In this document: positions 35,201 to 43,622 of the stretch, piece after piece
How positions within the stretch are numbered: position 1 is the first letter of the stretch
Layout of the letters: each line of letters starts with the position of its first letter
Notes under the pieces: model-generated
The model's input: only the letters and a program-made list of their open reading frames with translations
Told to the model about the DNA's origin: nothing
Databases searched by the model: none
Translations under genes and position numbers: made by a program
DNA from: Lutispora sp003527145
Lineage (GTDB): Bacteria; Bacillota; Clostridia; Lutisporales; Lutisporaceae
Assembly: GCA_029983695.1 (NCBI GenBank)
Contig: JASBZB010000004.1
Coordinates: 62,001-126,000 of the forward strand
Length of the DNA: 64,000 nucleotides
Reading direction: 5' to 3'

Positions 35201-35927
35201 CTTTCTCTTTGCCGGGGGCAGGCTTTACTCCTGTATCAATAAACCATTGTTCTACGATTTGATCCGTGCGGAAGGCAAGCATGGCTGCCTCAGATCGTTT
35301 TGCAGTGCTTTTGGGATTGAAATTCCCATTATCGTCTCCGACAAGCAATCCGCAGGACCAAAGCTTCAAAACGGCATCCTTTGCCCAATCGTCAACAAGG
35401 TCTATATCTTTGGGTATTGTAGTATTGATGGTATTGGGATAAGGAATTTTGTAAGCATTAAAAAAACGCACAATCAAGGCAGCCATTTGCTGACGAGTCA
35501 CAAAACCATCAGGGTCAAATAAACCGCCTCCGATGCCGAATGTGATGCCCTTTTCTATTGCCCACTGAACATAGGGCGCGTAATAGCTGCCCGCTGCTAC
35601 GTCGGTAAATTCAGGCGCTTTGCTATACGCATTTAAGTCAATTTCCGCCATGCGCCCCATCACAGTGACAAACATCCCACGGGTCATCGTGCCGTTGGGT
35701 GAAAAGGTTGATTCGCTGGTCCCGCTAAAAAGATTGTTTTGATAAGCGTACATGACGCTATCGTAATACCAATCCGTTTTGCTCACATCAGAAAACGGAT
35801 TCACTGCTTCCTGAGCGGCTTGCGGCTGCTTTCCTAGATCTTCAGCAAGTACCTGCAGCGGAAGCATGGACATTACCATACAAAACACCAAGAGCATGCT
35901 GATGATTCTTTTAGTTCTTTGCTTCAT
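29280..35927 (-). CDS. Giant SLH-domain cell-surface protein (2215 aa)
   Basis: The protein has a signal peptide ending near residue 28 (LPLQVLA), three SLH domains (about 35-230: WYYDSVMYAYQNNLF, FVTRQQMAALIVRFF, WAKDAVLKLWSCGLL) that bind secondary wall polymers, and a Gly/Ser/Lys linker (235-270). InlB/Listeria-Bacteroides repeats follow at about 270-345 and 1525-1680 (GYSFDGWYSDKDLTTAF). The central 1100 residues contain coiled-coil and long beta segments of no known family. A GLUG/beta-helix-like part occupies about 1950-2120 (GGIAGY repeats). It is probably a wall-anchored adhesin or fibrous surface protein. It lies between LemA and the protease in an operon with a LytTR-type operator. 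Confidence 0.85.
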   Translation of the reverse strand: MKQRTKRIISMLLVFCMVMSMLPLQVLAEDLGKQPQAAQEAVNPFSDVSKTDWYYDSVMYAYQNNLFSGTSESTFSPNGTMTRGMFVTVMGRMAEIDLNAYSKAPEFTDVAAGSYYAPYVQWAIEKGITFGIGGGLFDPDGFVTRQQMAALIVRFFNAYKIPYPNTINTTIPKDIDLVDDWAKDAVLKLWSCGLLVGDDNGNFNPKSTAKRSEAAMLAFRTDQIVEQWFIDTGVKPAPGKEKEKKPDPGTGKTSNKGESGDSGNSGGGSGSKIYSVTFQDGERYIDRLSAAEGKALGAVPAAGKTAKENAIFVGWFTDKALTTPFYQDNPVTQNMTVYAKYADMPGETLTLTSFAQLDQDTDLSFEVVKTDAATASPDDAFTLIPKDGSDLIPLKWMTNGDVYTITAEGGYNKGSSYELNLADGYNFKDKPDSIRTASFTIKMEKVDNLQMNDDIVYIKDTAAIDYTIAGETYEVLTPSLVPENGGKFDYTNAGNLHINDILCFYITTSPENRDYINKSYNDDPEVYAKVESISGTTVTFGALDEDDRQALYKVPDNFPIIVSQLPTEGTGTVNIDALDIDTYALIMGADGTLDKAKESVNVGDFISLYVSSDSVTGEDAVYFGEVTGYDKLNGTITYKKTTAQAIENSMDLYISPEVDGDDLITAEEKAAIESQLLAQVQASNFANDAAFMLADMATKTNGFRNIDSVQSVFFKDENGKLLSEEEIALLNLGGSFELTDDVKLTVELITNGDQLHFKNGVQLAIGIDATFEVETVDGGKIVIDLSAVFVEEVALGINVKGDLVWKKVLGFIPIPIGVTVSAAVDIKNFTAVSFNVSIYTVEKEDEPFWERLKGLLADTKVGNILDQIEEVQNKIDQAKGTAEQIKGYAKDLEALWKAMPQDGVSKEEWAQLGKTLGKTSITKDLMDMMNLTTETSLEAGTYAKSMQDLMEKYSEMLQKETDWVKLVDKEMFGREICYYGVAIKANVNFVVRTDINIAMGTSLEYEVGKRYTFWFKIGLFKPKAGSETMDLIDERFAFQFYVMGKLGLKMGVAATIEVGIGSTEFASIGITAELGPYVKLYGFFIYEYEKMRPANTGNWIYKERMAGALYLEFGLYFILTFDAHAIGNLFEYSHDFFNIEVPLLKAGEKRYKYAFAYKPQEGEQVRIADEDSNSTNGITMKLPDSLRALSYVDLNTGILGSEPYDYEKYNITFSNPNFSIDKNGKVSVNVPQGVQYMECDATLTWLYGKLAFSKYDMTVTIPLVWTNLSTAELNEYFTASVRVGNAKDGYQTIWSQRVRKNQEFDLPTAEAIKKLIKYADYDDGSGNNMKYASISDYGIQDMKNLKIYDDTVYDIEATYKDYSVTVKGIEQADGTKINKTYTAKYGQAFNFKGLAKTGTNKPSDMPENAVFTKFAALTAEKAQGDIGNGELPTYDLTAPIEGKYALALTANKVNPTASYVDDSVLATFQFDGIAHADVIQKLKKGTEPNLAAIEEIVSAQGLAIKDISPAFGKLFTNTIYNVICENLTGSDVTIYFDENGGNEVLDITKMEGSLIGTLPSPNRKGYSFDGWYSDKDLTTAFAETKMPSESITLYAKWTANTYTVTLDAKGGTFSGDVSKKNIDVTYGSPYGELEAPTYSSKYFAGWLFDEDKEDTAVKSYTTVETASDHTLFANWSDLQTVSEAVYSFTPVTTIYEKGTVVSAVYQSSPEYAGIGGFTFEYRKQGDPNTVITAPVDAGTYDVVVRREKDSTYAKFEHRYLGVVIINKATRTLDSVPLEVNKKGYIFLDLKPAENAIDDLSNKAKFTFNAVKTVGGLLLPGESSSSSPGESYIGGLLPATDYYITVKVTDDPNYEDAASSRGVDISTLAAPTSSWSDNTESFTVTDNKATITTAGQLAYLAQQVNSGANYVGVTITLANDIDLTGHKWIPIGNNQQNSFQGTFDGGKHTISGLYAKGGDSSGLFGFAVNATIKNVRLEESYVEGNDFVGGIAGYFVAVTLGQTSLLQNCVNSATVVGNGAYIGGIAGYIGSVFGSTKFDSCVNYGRIIGNDKTGGIAGYQSTGWITNSANFGSVVGTSSVGGVIGQNENKNSHVLNCYTTGTVKGDGKYVGAVVGRNTKDDGKILQCYYRLGSATCNGAIRNATGTEKGSLADGEKGTQTASFASQGSTLSRDCGFGTENLMSALRKWVNANTQYGSSNWVVGTDGYPIPQGLPQK

Positions 35928-35990
35928 AATATGGACTCCTCCCTTTTTGTGTAGATATTTTTTTATTCTTCGATAGTGCTATACTAGACT

Positions 35991-36545
35991 TTAAATCTTC
36001 TGTGGCATATCAGCCTTGGCCGCCTGTTCCTCCAGATATTTTTTTTGCTGGAAGCCTAACATCCCGGCAATCATGGAGACCGGAAACATTCGGATTTCAC
36101 GGTTCAGCTTTGTCACGCTGTCGTTGTAAATCAGACGGCTGGTGCGCACCATATTTTCAAAGGTTTCCACTGCGTCCATGGTTTTAATATAGTTTTGGTT
36201 TGCCTTTAACTCAGGGTATTGCTCTGTCACCATGGCGATCCTTCCCAAGGCCTCGGAAATAACCCCTTCTTGGCGCAGCACATCATCCGGTGTGGATTTT
36301 GCTGTAATTACGCTTCTTCTTGATTTGATTGTTTCAATCAGCGTTTCGCTTTCATGCTTGGCATAACCCTTTGTCAAGTCCAAAAGGGCAGATAGCGCAT
36401 CGAAGCGGCTGGAAAGCTGCACTCCGATCTGGCTCATGGCATTGCTGATGTTCTCATCCAGCACCACCAGTTTGCGTTGGGTGGAGATTGCCCATAGAAC
36501 AATTACCGCAACAATTGCGATGATTGTGATAAAAAATGGCAGCAT
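35991..36545 (-). CDS. LemA-family membrane protein
   Basis: The 184-residue protein has one N-terminal membrane helix (residues 4-22) and the long helical LemA domain: LVVLDENISNAMSQIGVQLSSR, then KSRRSVI and YPELKANQNY, ending with FENMVRTSRLIYNDSVTKLN. LemA proteins form antiparallel helix bundles facing outward; their function is still unclear, although links to envelope stress and secretion are reported. It is the first gene after a LytTR-type operator (36665-36695) and precedes the giant SLH gene by 63 bp, so it may assist export or display of that protein. Confidence 0.88.
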   Translation of the reverse strand: MLPFFITIIAIVAVIVLWAISTQRKLVVLDENISNAMSQIGVQLSSRFDALSALLDLTKGYAKHESETLIETIKSRRSVITAKSTPDDVLRQEGVISEALGRIAMVTEQYPELKANQNYIKTMDAVETFENMVRTSRLIYNDSVTKLNREIRMFPVSMIAGMLGFQQKKYLEEQAAKADMPQKI

Positions 36546-36664
36546 AATATAAAGTCCTCCTTGTTTATTTTTTAATGGGCAGACATACCCCGGTTTTGTC
36601 AGTCTGCCTAATCTTATAGCTTGTATTCAATCTATCAAAAGTTCTCTCAAAAATCCGTTTGCTG

Positions 36665-36695
36665 CATGAAACATAACTTTTTCGACATGAATCAT
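36665..36695 (-). promoter_or_regulatory. LytTR-type direct-repeat operator upstream of lemA/SLH operon
   Basis: CATGAAACAT (36665-36674) and CATGAATCAT (36686-36695) are direct repeats spaced 21 bp start to start, two DNA turns, as expected for LytTR dimers. About 70 bp around them closely match the region 42705-42780. On the reverse strand the repeats lie upstream of a TTGATAGATT box that could be the -10 element. Confidence 0.7.
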
Positions 36696-36791
36696 GGTTT
36701 TTGGTCTTAGTTTGCCAATGGGTTCGACGCGGCGATGATGCTAGCAGCAGGTGAGGGTGTCGGAGCGACACCTAATGCGTCAAAGCTCAGT

Positions 36792-37988
36792 TCATAGCGG
36801 AGCAGCACTCCATTCACTTCCGACATCCAGTACACCTCCGTTTATTGCCACGGAGCAGTTCCCGGCAGCGAACGGATTTTGAGTGTTGGAAACACCTAAA
36901 TTCCCGTCAAAGCCTGTTGTTTTAACCAGAATACCTTGGCTTGTGTATTTAGATATAAATACGGTTTGGGTACTCGTATCGTATTTCCCGCTTACATCGG
37001 CATTCGATGAATTTATCGCGCCGTTCCTTTTGCCTGTTACGGCGTAATAATAGCCCTCGGCATCCTGTGTCACTGCGCCTAGCAACGGTGCGGCTTTAAG
37101 AAGGGTTAACATATTACCCTTTGCATTTTCAACGTAGAAATAATCGTCATCGTCTCCATGGTCATAAGCAAACGTGAATTGTCCCTGTGAGCCAATGAAT
37201 TGTGAAATAGGCGGAAGCTGCAGGCGCATCAGCTACGTCAATGGTAAACTTACCTATATTTTTCTCCTCATATCGCAGTTCAACAACCTTTGTACCTGCG
37301 GCGGTAAACGGACGGCCCTGATGCAGCTGTACGGTTCCGGATGTATAAAAAGCAACTTTGTTTGAAATATCTATTTCTTTACCGCCAATACGAGTCTTTA
37401 CGAGAATACCGTGGGTATCAAAGCCCTCGCCTACCTTGTACTTCGTCATTACGGGATATGACACGACATACATCTCACCGTCTGTCGGTGCTTTGCCGCC
37501 ATTTTTATACGTCTTATACCACTGCGGAATTAGTTCGTCCGGGGCACTGAGCACTGTAAACTTTGACCTTGGGGTGACTTTCGCTTTTTCGAATATAAAT
37601 AGCTGGCTGTCTTCTGTATCCGTGCAGCGCACCACTCCTGTCGAAATATGAAAATCGTGGTTCGCATCGAGGGCAAATGCATATTCTATATATCCGCCAG
37701 CATTATTCGCATACACAATCCACTTGCAAGCTGTTTTGCTGGCTACGATTTTTGCATGATGCTTGGGTTTTTTGCCCGCCTCGTAGGCACTACATCTCCG
37801 GAGGAGACACGGAGAGTTCCGTTATCCCAAGAATAGATAATATACCAACCAGACTTGATTTTGCCATTGGTCATATTTTTGTCGCTTGGCACAAAAGGCC
37901 AATTTGCGGCTGCTGAAGCCGTCACTGTCGGCAGCAGCATCGTCAGCGCCATACAAAGCGCGAGCAATGTACAAAGTAATCGTTTCAT
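36792..37988 (-). pseudogene. Frameshifted secreted lectin/Ig-like protein gene
   Basis: Three consecutive frames form one gene of about 400 codons: a signal peptide and start (37988, TVTASAAANWPF), a middle part (37162-37716) and an end (36792-37229). Frameshifts fall near 37785 and near 37215; continuing in the neighbouring frame at each point gives sensible protein (KTACKWIVYANNAGGY; FIGSQGQFTFAYDHGD). The middle holds an Ig-like module (GEGFDTHGILV, SNKVAFYTSG, GTKVVELRY) that is closely related to the one in the WG protein at 39731. It belongs to the same leftward operon. The two shifts may be real decay or sequencing errors. Confidence 0.75.
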
Positions 37989-38014
37989 TGTAAATCCTCC
38001 CTAGGTTATTTTTC

Positions 38015-39679
38015 CTATTTCGATTCAGAGACCTTATAGCTTTCGCCCCCAAAATAGACGTAGCCGTTTGCGTATCCATAAGCACTGTTAAGAAGGTAGA
38101 AGTTGTTCTTTTGAACATTGTCAACCACAATCTTGCCTGTGCGGTCAAAGACAGTCCAATAGCCCTCATACATTTCGGTGTCCAGGTATTTCACCTTTGG
38201 ACCATAGGGTACTTGGTGAAGCGCTAGCGTGTACCCGCCGCCCATAGGCATAGCGGAGACATATTCATCAAGTTTTTTGATTAACTTACCGGAATAGTCG
38301 TATAACTCCGTGAGTGTCCACTCTTTTTCGCCGCCTTTTGTGGGGACACCTTTTGCGTTTACTCTCGTAGAGTAGCAGTTCACTATGATGCCATCTTTCC
38401 ACTGGAGACCGAACGGGTTGGAATAATACCATCTATCAGGGTTGGACGGAACGATAACCTTGCCAGTCTTATCCATGATACCTCCCGGAGGATTTTTGAC
38501 CCACCCGTCGGAGCTTAAGCCCTCTTTACCGAGGTACTCAAAGAAGCACGTCAAGCCGTCTTTGTAAGAGAGAGCACTCCCGTCATAGTTGTTGTCGCCG
38601 CCGTACTTATACGGGATTACCAGTTTTCCTGTTGTGTTAATATAGCCAATCTTGCTATAAGAAAAGCCATATTGGTGGCCTTGGAACTTCAGCACCGTCG
38701 CCATGCCGTCCTGAAAAGAGTAGGCTTCATCGAATTGCAGCGGTATTACCTCTTTTCCTGTTTTGTCAATAAAGCCGTATTTGGGGTGAAATTTTAGTTT
38801 CTTGCCGCTTTTCATCACTACAACAGTATTGTTTCCTACTGACTCTGTAGAGTAGACACCATCTCCGTTCATAATTGCCTTGACTACATCATCCCCGTAT
38901 ATTGCGACCCGCATCAAACCATCGTAAGCAATATGTCCGCTTGCAGCAGAGTAATATTTGAACGGCGTGATGAGTTTGCCTGTGGTGTCTATATAGGCGG
39001 CCGCACCTTTGACCTTGTCGTAAACCCTGGCTATCCCTTGAGAAAACTTTTCTGCGTCATCAAACTGCGCCTTGATCACCACTTTGCCGCTCTGGTCCTT
39101 GTAGCCAACCAAACCGTTTTCTTTATAAGTTATCCATCTTTTACCGGTAGGATCTGCGGTCGTGGTTGCAGGGATAAACCTAAATTCTGCATGATTGGGG
39201 GCAGCTAACTTCTCATATGTCCATATAATAATGGAAGTTCCGTCAGCATTTTTCTTACCGGATGCATTCACTACCATTTTTATAGCTTCGGGGGGACGCA
39301 AGCTGAAAATATCCGACTTTTCTTTGTTAAAATTAGTGGCTTCCCAATGGATTAGCCAAATATAAGGGCTATTTACCGCTTTTACTCGCGCACCGTCTTT
39401 TCTGGTATCATCAAGCCCCAGATACCTGCCGTCTTTCATTTTCAAGGTATATTGGCTGCCGCCCTTGCTTTCCACATAAAAGGCTTCATTTTCAGAAAGC
39501 TTGCGCAGCTCCGCGGCCCCGTCGGCAGTCAAATTGAGGTAATTGTTCATGCAGCGGAGATAATACCAATCATCAATAATGGTATTACTTGTTGTCCACT
39601 CTGTGGCAAACACCGTTGCAGGCATCAGGGTCAATACTATGCACAAGATGAGCAGTATGCTCATAAATCGCTTTTTCAT
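38015..39679 (-). CDS. Secreted WG-repeat protein with N-terminal lectin-like domain
   Basis: The 554-residue protein has a signal peptide (MKKRFMSILLILCIVLTLMP, cleaved after VFA), an N-terminal ricin-type or fascin-like beta-trefoil (about 25-175: YLRCMNNYLNLTADG, RYLGLDDTRKDG, ASGKKNADGTSIIIW) and a C-terminal WG-repeat region (GLVGYKDQSGKVVI, YGFIDKTGKEVIPLQFDEA, IGYINTTGKLVIPYKY). WG repeats form beta structures at cell surfaces and their ligands are mostly unknown. The ATG at 39679 follows AAGGAGGAACAGCATT. It is the second gene of the operon and its signal peptide is nearly the same as that of the gene upstream, pointing to duplication. Confidence 0.8.
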   Translation of the reverse strand: MKKRFMSILLILCIVLTLMPATVFATEWTTSNTIIDDWYYLRCMNNYLNLTADGAAELRKLSENEAFYVESKGGSQYTLKMKDGRYLGLDDTRKDGARVKAVNSPYIWLIHWEATNFNKEKSDIFSLRPPEAIKMVVNASGKKNADGTSIIIWTYEKLAAPNHAEFRFIPATTTADPTGKRWITYKENGLVGYKDQSGKVVIKAQFDDAEKFSQGIARVYDKVKGAAAYIDTTGKLITPFKYYSAASGHIAYDGLMRVAIYGDDVVKAIMNGDGVYSTESVGNNTVVVMKSGKKLKFHPKYGFIDKTGKEVIPLQFDEAYSFQDGMATVLKFQGHQYGFSYSKIGYINTTGKLVIPYKYGGDNNYDGSALSYKDGLTCFFEYLGKEGLSSDGWVKNPPGGIMDKTGKVIVPSNPDRWYYSNPFGLQWKDGIIVNCYSTRVNAKGVPTKGGEKEWTLTELYDYSGKLIKKLDEYVSAMPMGGGYTLALHQVPYGPKVKYLDTEMYEGYWTVFDRTGKIVVDNVQKNNFYLLNSAYGYANGYVYFGGESYKVSESK

Positions 39680-39730
39680 AATGCTGTTCCTCCTTCCAAA
39701 TTGGGTAGTGTCATTCTGTTTCATCAAGTT

Positions 39731-42673
39731 CTAAGGCTTGATAAAGCTGACTTTCGCGTGTTCAGGCGTGCTGCCTTTCTGATTCCAAATAATAACCTTT
39801 GTGCCGTTAGCTTTCTTTTGCCCGCTTGCGTTGACAATCTGCCCTTGGTTCTTGAAATCCCTGATTGTGCAGAAATCAGTATATTTCATGATTCTCCAGT
39901 AATGCGGCACTGAGCTTTTCGTCGATATCAGCTGCTCTCCTTGAGCAGACGCCGGCGCATATATATATTCACCGTCATAAGCGATTGAATACTGTCTGGT
40001 GCTGGCATTTATCAGCTTTACGTTAAACGGCTTGTCAGGCTTTTTGTCCGAAAGCTCAATCCAATAACAACTCGACGCCTTCACAGGGTAAAGGTATTTG
40101 CCAAGGATTTGAAGATAGTAATCGCCTTCCTCTAAAACCTGTCCCTCTAAGGCTTCAATAACTTTGACCGCAAACGTATATATGGATTTCATGCCGTTAT
40201 ATTCAGCTTCAATCACTTTAGTGCCGAGGGAAGTCCATTTACGGCCTTCAGTCAGTTCAATCCCGGAGGTAGTAAACTTGACCTTTGAATTATCCAAAAC
40301 GCTGCGAATCCCCTTTTCATCTTGATAATGCACAACAATGCCTTTTGTATCAAAGCCGTCGCCTATGGCATAAACATCTTTGTCGGGGTTTGTCACAAGA
40401 AAGATACCGAGCTTTAACGGCAGCGGCTTAGGTATTACGCGCGGCTTGGTCGGCAGGGACCTGCCTTCTCTCGCCAATCTGGAGGCGTTAACATATCCGA
40501 CCTTGTCGTCTCTCACCACAAGCGTAAGATCGTCCCCTACGCCCTTATTGGTTTGTTCATACTTGCCGTTAACCGTATAGCCGGAACGGGTTTCGGTCAA
40601 TAATTCTGCCCTCGGGAACACAATCCTTCCGTCCGGTCCATAATAGTCGTCGGATGGTACGGCACGAAACAACCCGCGAGGATGTCCACTAACACTGCCT
40701 GCGGAGCTGATACCAAAATAGGTGGGGGTTAATATTTTTCCGGTATCCACATCAAGCAGAACATACAGTGAATCCCCGACTCCTATAGAGGCAGTACCCG
40801 CGACTAGTCCTTTGCCGATAAGGTACTGATTCATAGTTACTTGTTCTGCTAATTTGCACGAGGTTATTATTTTTCGCGTATTTAAGTTATACACGCCCCA
40901 CTTGCCTGTGCTGTCTTGAATATTCAGATAACCGTCCAGTACTTTAGAATTATCTTTGTAATTGTTGATAATATCGTTGTAGATACACGGCAAAAGCTCT
41001 GCGCCCTTTGAGTCAACCGCACCCCATTTGCCGTTTTTCTTTACAAAAGCATATCCGCCGCTTGCTCTTACCCAATTATTGTCAAAGAAATGTTCGACTT
41101 CTTCCCCAGGTCTTTTCAAGGTTACCCCCGCACTTGTATCTTCGTATGCAAAGGGCAGCAGAATTTCTCCTTTCAGATTGACAAGTCCCCAAAGGCCCTC
41201 CTTTTTTATCCAAAGCGTACCGGCCGCGCTGACAGGAGAGAAGCCGGAGCCTTGCAGATTGCTGTGACTATACACCGTGCCTGTATTTGGGTTTACAACA
41301 CCGCTTACGCTGATTTTATTGACTCTTCCGTTTGCGTCAGGATATTCATGCTCGCCTGTTACGAAGTATCCGTTCTGATAAGTAGACAACCAGTTCCCCG
41401 CGGAAACTTTTGTCCCGTCCGGTCTGAACCAACCTGCGACGGACCAAACTAATTTCAGCGAGGGGTCATAGGATACTGTTTCAAAAACATCAATACTATC
41501 CGAAGTGTATGCCCCTTTAAAGGGAACAATCTCTTTGTTGTTGAAATTAACGGCGCCTCTGCGAGACGCGCTTTCGGGAATAACGCCGTCAGCGCACCTA
41601 TCGGTTATCACCAAAGAAAATTCAGGAATAACGATCATTCTCGGGTCGGCGAGGTACCAGCCAGTTGCGCTGTTTCCTCTGATGCCGGCGTGATATTGGG
41701 CGGGTATCACGATGCCCTTTGGTCCGACTACGCCGTACACATCATATGAGGAAAAGCTTACACTGCTTAATGATAGTTTTTTATTCGCCACCTGTTTATA
41801 AACCATATAGGGACCTGAATGATAACCGCCATAGGCGTAAGGTCCGCCGGGAAGGACTTCCTTTCCGTTTTTGTCTATAATCTGAGAATAAACAAAAGTA
41901 CTTCGGCTGCTATCGCTCTTATTACCGGCTTCATGCGTTACCGTTTCTTCCTTTCCCGAAGTTACTAACGCGTATCCGTCTTCAAAGTCAAACCACGCTT
42001 TTAACCGCTTAACACTCTTGTCGGTTTTTACCCAAGATTCCGCAGGACTGCCGTGGGCAGTCCTGTCCTGTCCGCTGACAGTATATTTCGGCGCGATAAT
42101 TTCCTTTCCTGACGCCAAGCCCCAGTAGCCGAGGAGGTATTTGTCCCCCGACTTCACGATGACGCGGCTCACGCCATCCACAGGCAAGCCTACCGCTTCA
42201 TATTTACAGGGGATTACTTCTTTTCCCGTGGTGTCAAGCAGTCCCATCTTTCCGCCCCGAGTCGCCTGAACATATCCGTCAAGAAAAATTCTTTCCGTCG
42301 GCTTGGGGTCGGGGTCCGTTGTTTCTACAAATTTTTGTTCAAACGCATCAAATGCGCTTCTGTAGGGAACCAGATAATCCGCTTCTATCTTTTCATAAAC
42401 GGGCTGCGCCGCCCAAGTGCCGTCGCGCCTGACAAGTCCGTATTTGATGTTTATAAGGTCTCCGTCATCCGTCAAGTCTCCCACGGGCATCAAGCGCAGA
42501 CCGTTCTCGTCAAAGAACGCGGACAGGGTTTTTTTATACTCGTCCGTTGTGCCAATCCATGTAACATCGTCTTCGTTGTAGGGTTTTTCTGCCGTCTGCG
42601 CTACCACAGTCATTGGTAGCAAGGCCAGCGCCATGCACAGTATGAGCAGTATGCTCATAAAGCGTTTTTTCAT
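39731..42673 (-). CDS. Secreted WG-repeat / Ig-like / lectin-like protein (980 aa)
   Basis: The protein has a signal peptide (KKRFMSILLILCMALALLP), about 700 residues of WG repeats (KMGLLDTTGKEVIPCKYEA, LWGLVNLKGEILLPFAYED, KWGAVDSKGAELLPCIYND), an Ig-like module (about 750-830: GDGFDTKGIVV, KVKFTTSG, GTKVIEAEY) and a C-terminal beta-trefoil-like domain (about 835-980, with ASGQKKANGTKVIIW). The same three modules occur, in different order, in the two genes that follow. It is the first gene of the leftward operon, directly behind the LytTR-type operator at 42749-42779. Likely a wall or glycan-binding surface protein; no catalytic motif is seen. Confidence 0.82.
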   Translation of the reverse strand: MKKRFMSILLILCMALALLPMTVVAQTAEKPYNEDDVTWIGTTDEYKKTLSAFFDENGLRLMPVGDLTDDGDLINIKYGLVRRDGTWAAQPVYEKIEADYLVPYRSAFDAFEQKFVETTDPDPKPTERIFLDGYVQATRGGKMGLLDTTGKEVIPCKYEAVGLPVDGVSRVIVKSGDKYLLGYWGLASGKEIIAPKYTVSGQDRTAHGSPAESWVKTDKSVKRLKAWFDFEDGYALVTSGKEETVTHEAGNKSDSSRSTFVYSQIIDKNGKEVLPGGPYAYGGYHSGPYMVYKQVANKKLSLSSVSFSSYDVYGVVGPKGIVIPAQYHAGIRGNSATGWYLADPRMIVIPEFSLVITDRCADGVIPESASRRGAVNFNNKEIVPFKGAYTSDSIDVFETVSYDPSLKLVWSVAGWFRPDGTKVSAGNWLSTYQNGYFVTGEHEYPDANGRVNKISVSGVVNPNTGTVYSHSNLQGSGFSPVSAAGTLWIKKEGLWGLVNLKGEILLPFAYEDTSAGVTLKRPGEEVEHFFDNNWVRASGGYAFVKKNGKWGAVDSKGAELLPCIYNDIINNYKDNSKVLDGYLNIQDSTGKWGVYNLNTRKIITSCKLAEQVTMNQYLIGKGLVAGTASIGVGDSLYVLLDVDTGKILTPTYFGISSAGSVSGHPRGLFRAVPSDDYYGPDGRIVFPRAELLTETRSGYTVNGKYEQTNKGVGDDLTLVVRDDKVGYVNASRLAREGRSLPTKPRVIPKPLPLKLGIFLVTNPDKDVYAIGDGFDTKGIVVHYQDEKGIRSVLDNSKVKFTTSGIELTEGRKWTSLGTKVIEAEYNGMKSIYTFAVKVIEALEGQVLEEGDYYLQILGKYLYPVKASSCYWIELSDKKPDKPFNVKLINASTRQYSIAYDGEYIYAPASAQGEQLISTKSSVPHYWRIMKYTDFCTIRDFKNQGQIVNASGQKKANGTKVIIWNQKGSTPEHAKVSFIKP

Positions 42674-42748
42674 AATATTGCTCCTCCTTCACAACTTTTG
42701 TTTCATGCCTTAAATCTATCAAAGATTTCCTAAAAAAACTGTCCGCTG

Positions 42749-42779
42749 CATGAAACATGATTTTTTCGACATGAAACAT
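42749..42779 (-). promoter_or_regulatory. LytTR-type direct-repeat operator between WG operon and response regulator
   Basis: CATGAAACAT occurs at 42749-42758 and 42770-42779, exactly 21 bp apart. It lies between the divergent WG operon and the LytTR regulator gene. A TTGATAGATT box sits at the same distance as in the second copy upstream of lemA. Both would be read leftward. Confidence 0.75.
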
Positions 42780-42852
42780 GGTGTCGAATATTCGATTTTT
42801 ATGGTAAACTTAGCTTGGAGAAATAGAATAAGAGAGAAATAGAGGGGTACTT

Positions 42853-43578
42853 ATGCTGCAGATTGCCATCTGTGACGACAATATAGACGAGCTGTCCAAT
42901 ATGGTACAGCTTATAGACCTGTACCGAACATCAAAAAATCTAAACTGCGAATACGCCGTATTTTCAAATGGCTTTGAGCTGGTTTCAGTATTAGAAAAAG
43001 GAAAGCGGTTTGATACATACTGTCTGGATATCATTATGCCGGGCTTTACAGGCATTGATGCGGCAAAGGAAATCCGCACGTTTGACAAAACAGCGCCGAT
43101 TTTATTCCTTACCTCATCGCCCGAGTTTGCTTTGGAAAGCTATTCGGTGAAAGCAATTAACTATGTGCTAAAGCCAATATCAAAGGAAAAACTGTTCTTC
43201 ACTTTTGACGAAATGCTGGAGCAGATCAAAGCGAAAAAAGACGAGGATGCAATTATTGTAAAGAGTAATGAAGGAATACAGAAAATACTGATCTCCAATT
43301 TGGTTTTTGCCGAGGTCATAGGCAGAAATGTGTTGTATCACCTGCGCTCCGGCAAAGTAATTGAGTGTACGGAGTCTTTTTCCTCTATCTGTGATAAACT
43401 TCTGAAATATGGATGTTTTATCAAACCACATCGCTCTTATCTTGTGAATATGCAGTATGTGGATACCATCGAAAATCATCAGGTGACCTTGCAGACTCTT
43501 TCCTCTGTCCCTGTTGCACAGGGCAAGGCGAAGGAGATTAAAGAGCAGTATCTTGCCTATCAAATGGAGGAGGAATAA
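42853..43578 (+). CDS. LytTR-family response regulator
   Basis: The 241-residue regulator has a receiver domain (about 1-120; acidic pocket CDDN, phosphoacceptor D59 in CLDIIMPG, LTSS and K107 in LKPIS) and a C-terminal LytTR DNA-binding domain (about 135-235: ISNLVFAEVIGRNVLYHL, FIKPHRSYLVNMQYV). LytTR proteins bind pairs of 9-10-bp direct repeats two helical turns apart, which is just what is found upstream of the divergent WG operon and of lemA. No sensor kinase gene is next to it in the window; a decayed unrelated gene follows. The ATG is at 42853. Confidence 0.9.
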   Translation: MLQIAICDDNIDELSNMVQLIDLYRTSKNLNCEYAVFSNGFELVSVLEKGKRFDTYCLDIIMPGFTGIDAAKEIRTFDKTAPILFLTSSPEFALESYSVKAINYVLKPISKEKLFFTFDEMLEQIKAKKDEDAIIVKSNEGIQKILISNLVFAEVIGRNVLYHLRSGKVIECTESFSSICDKLLKYGCFIKPHRSYLVNMQYVDTIENHQVTLQTLSSVPVAQGKAKEIKEQYLAYQMEEE

Positions 43579-43622
43579 ACAAGTGGATATCAAGCACATA
43601 CACATTATTGGAGTTAAAGTAT

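Noticed and set aside
35091..35522. Forward ORF opposite the SLH gene
   Set aside because: It is antisense to well-supported SLH domains and has no ribosome site.
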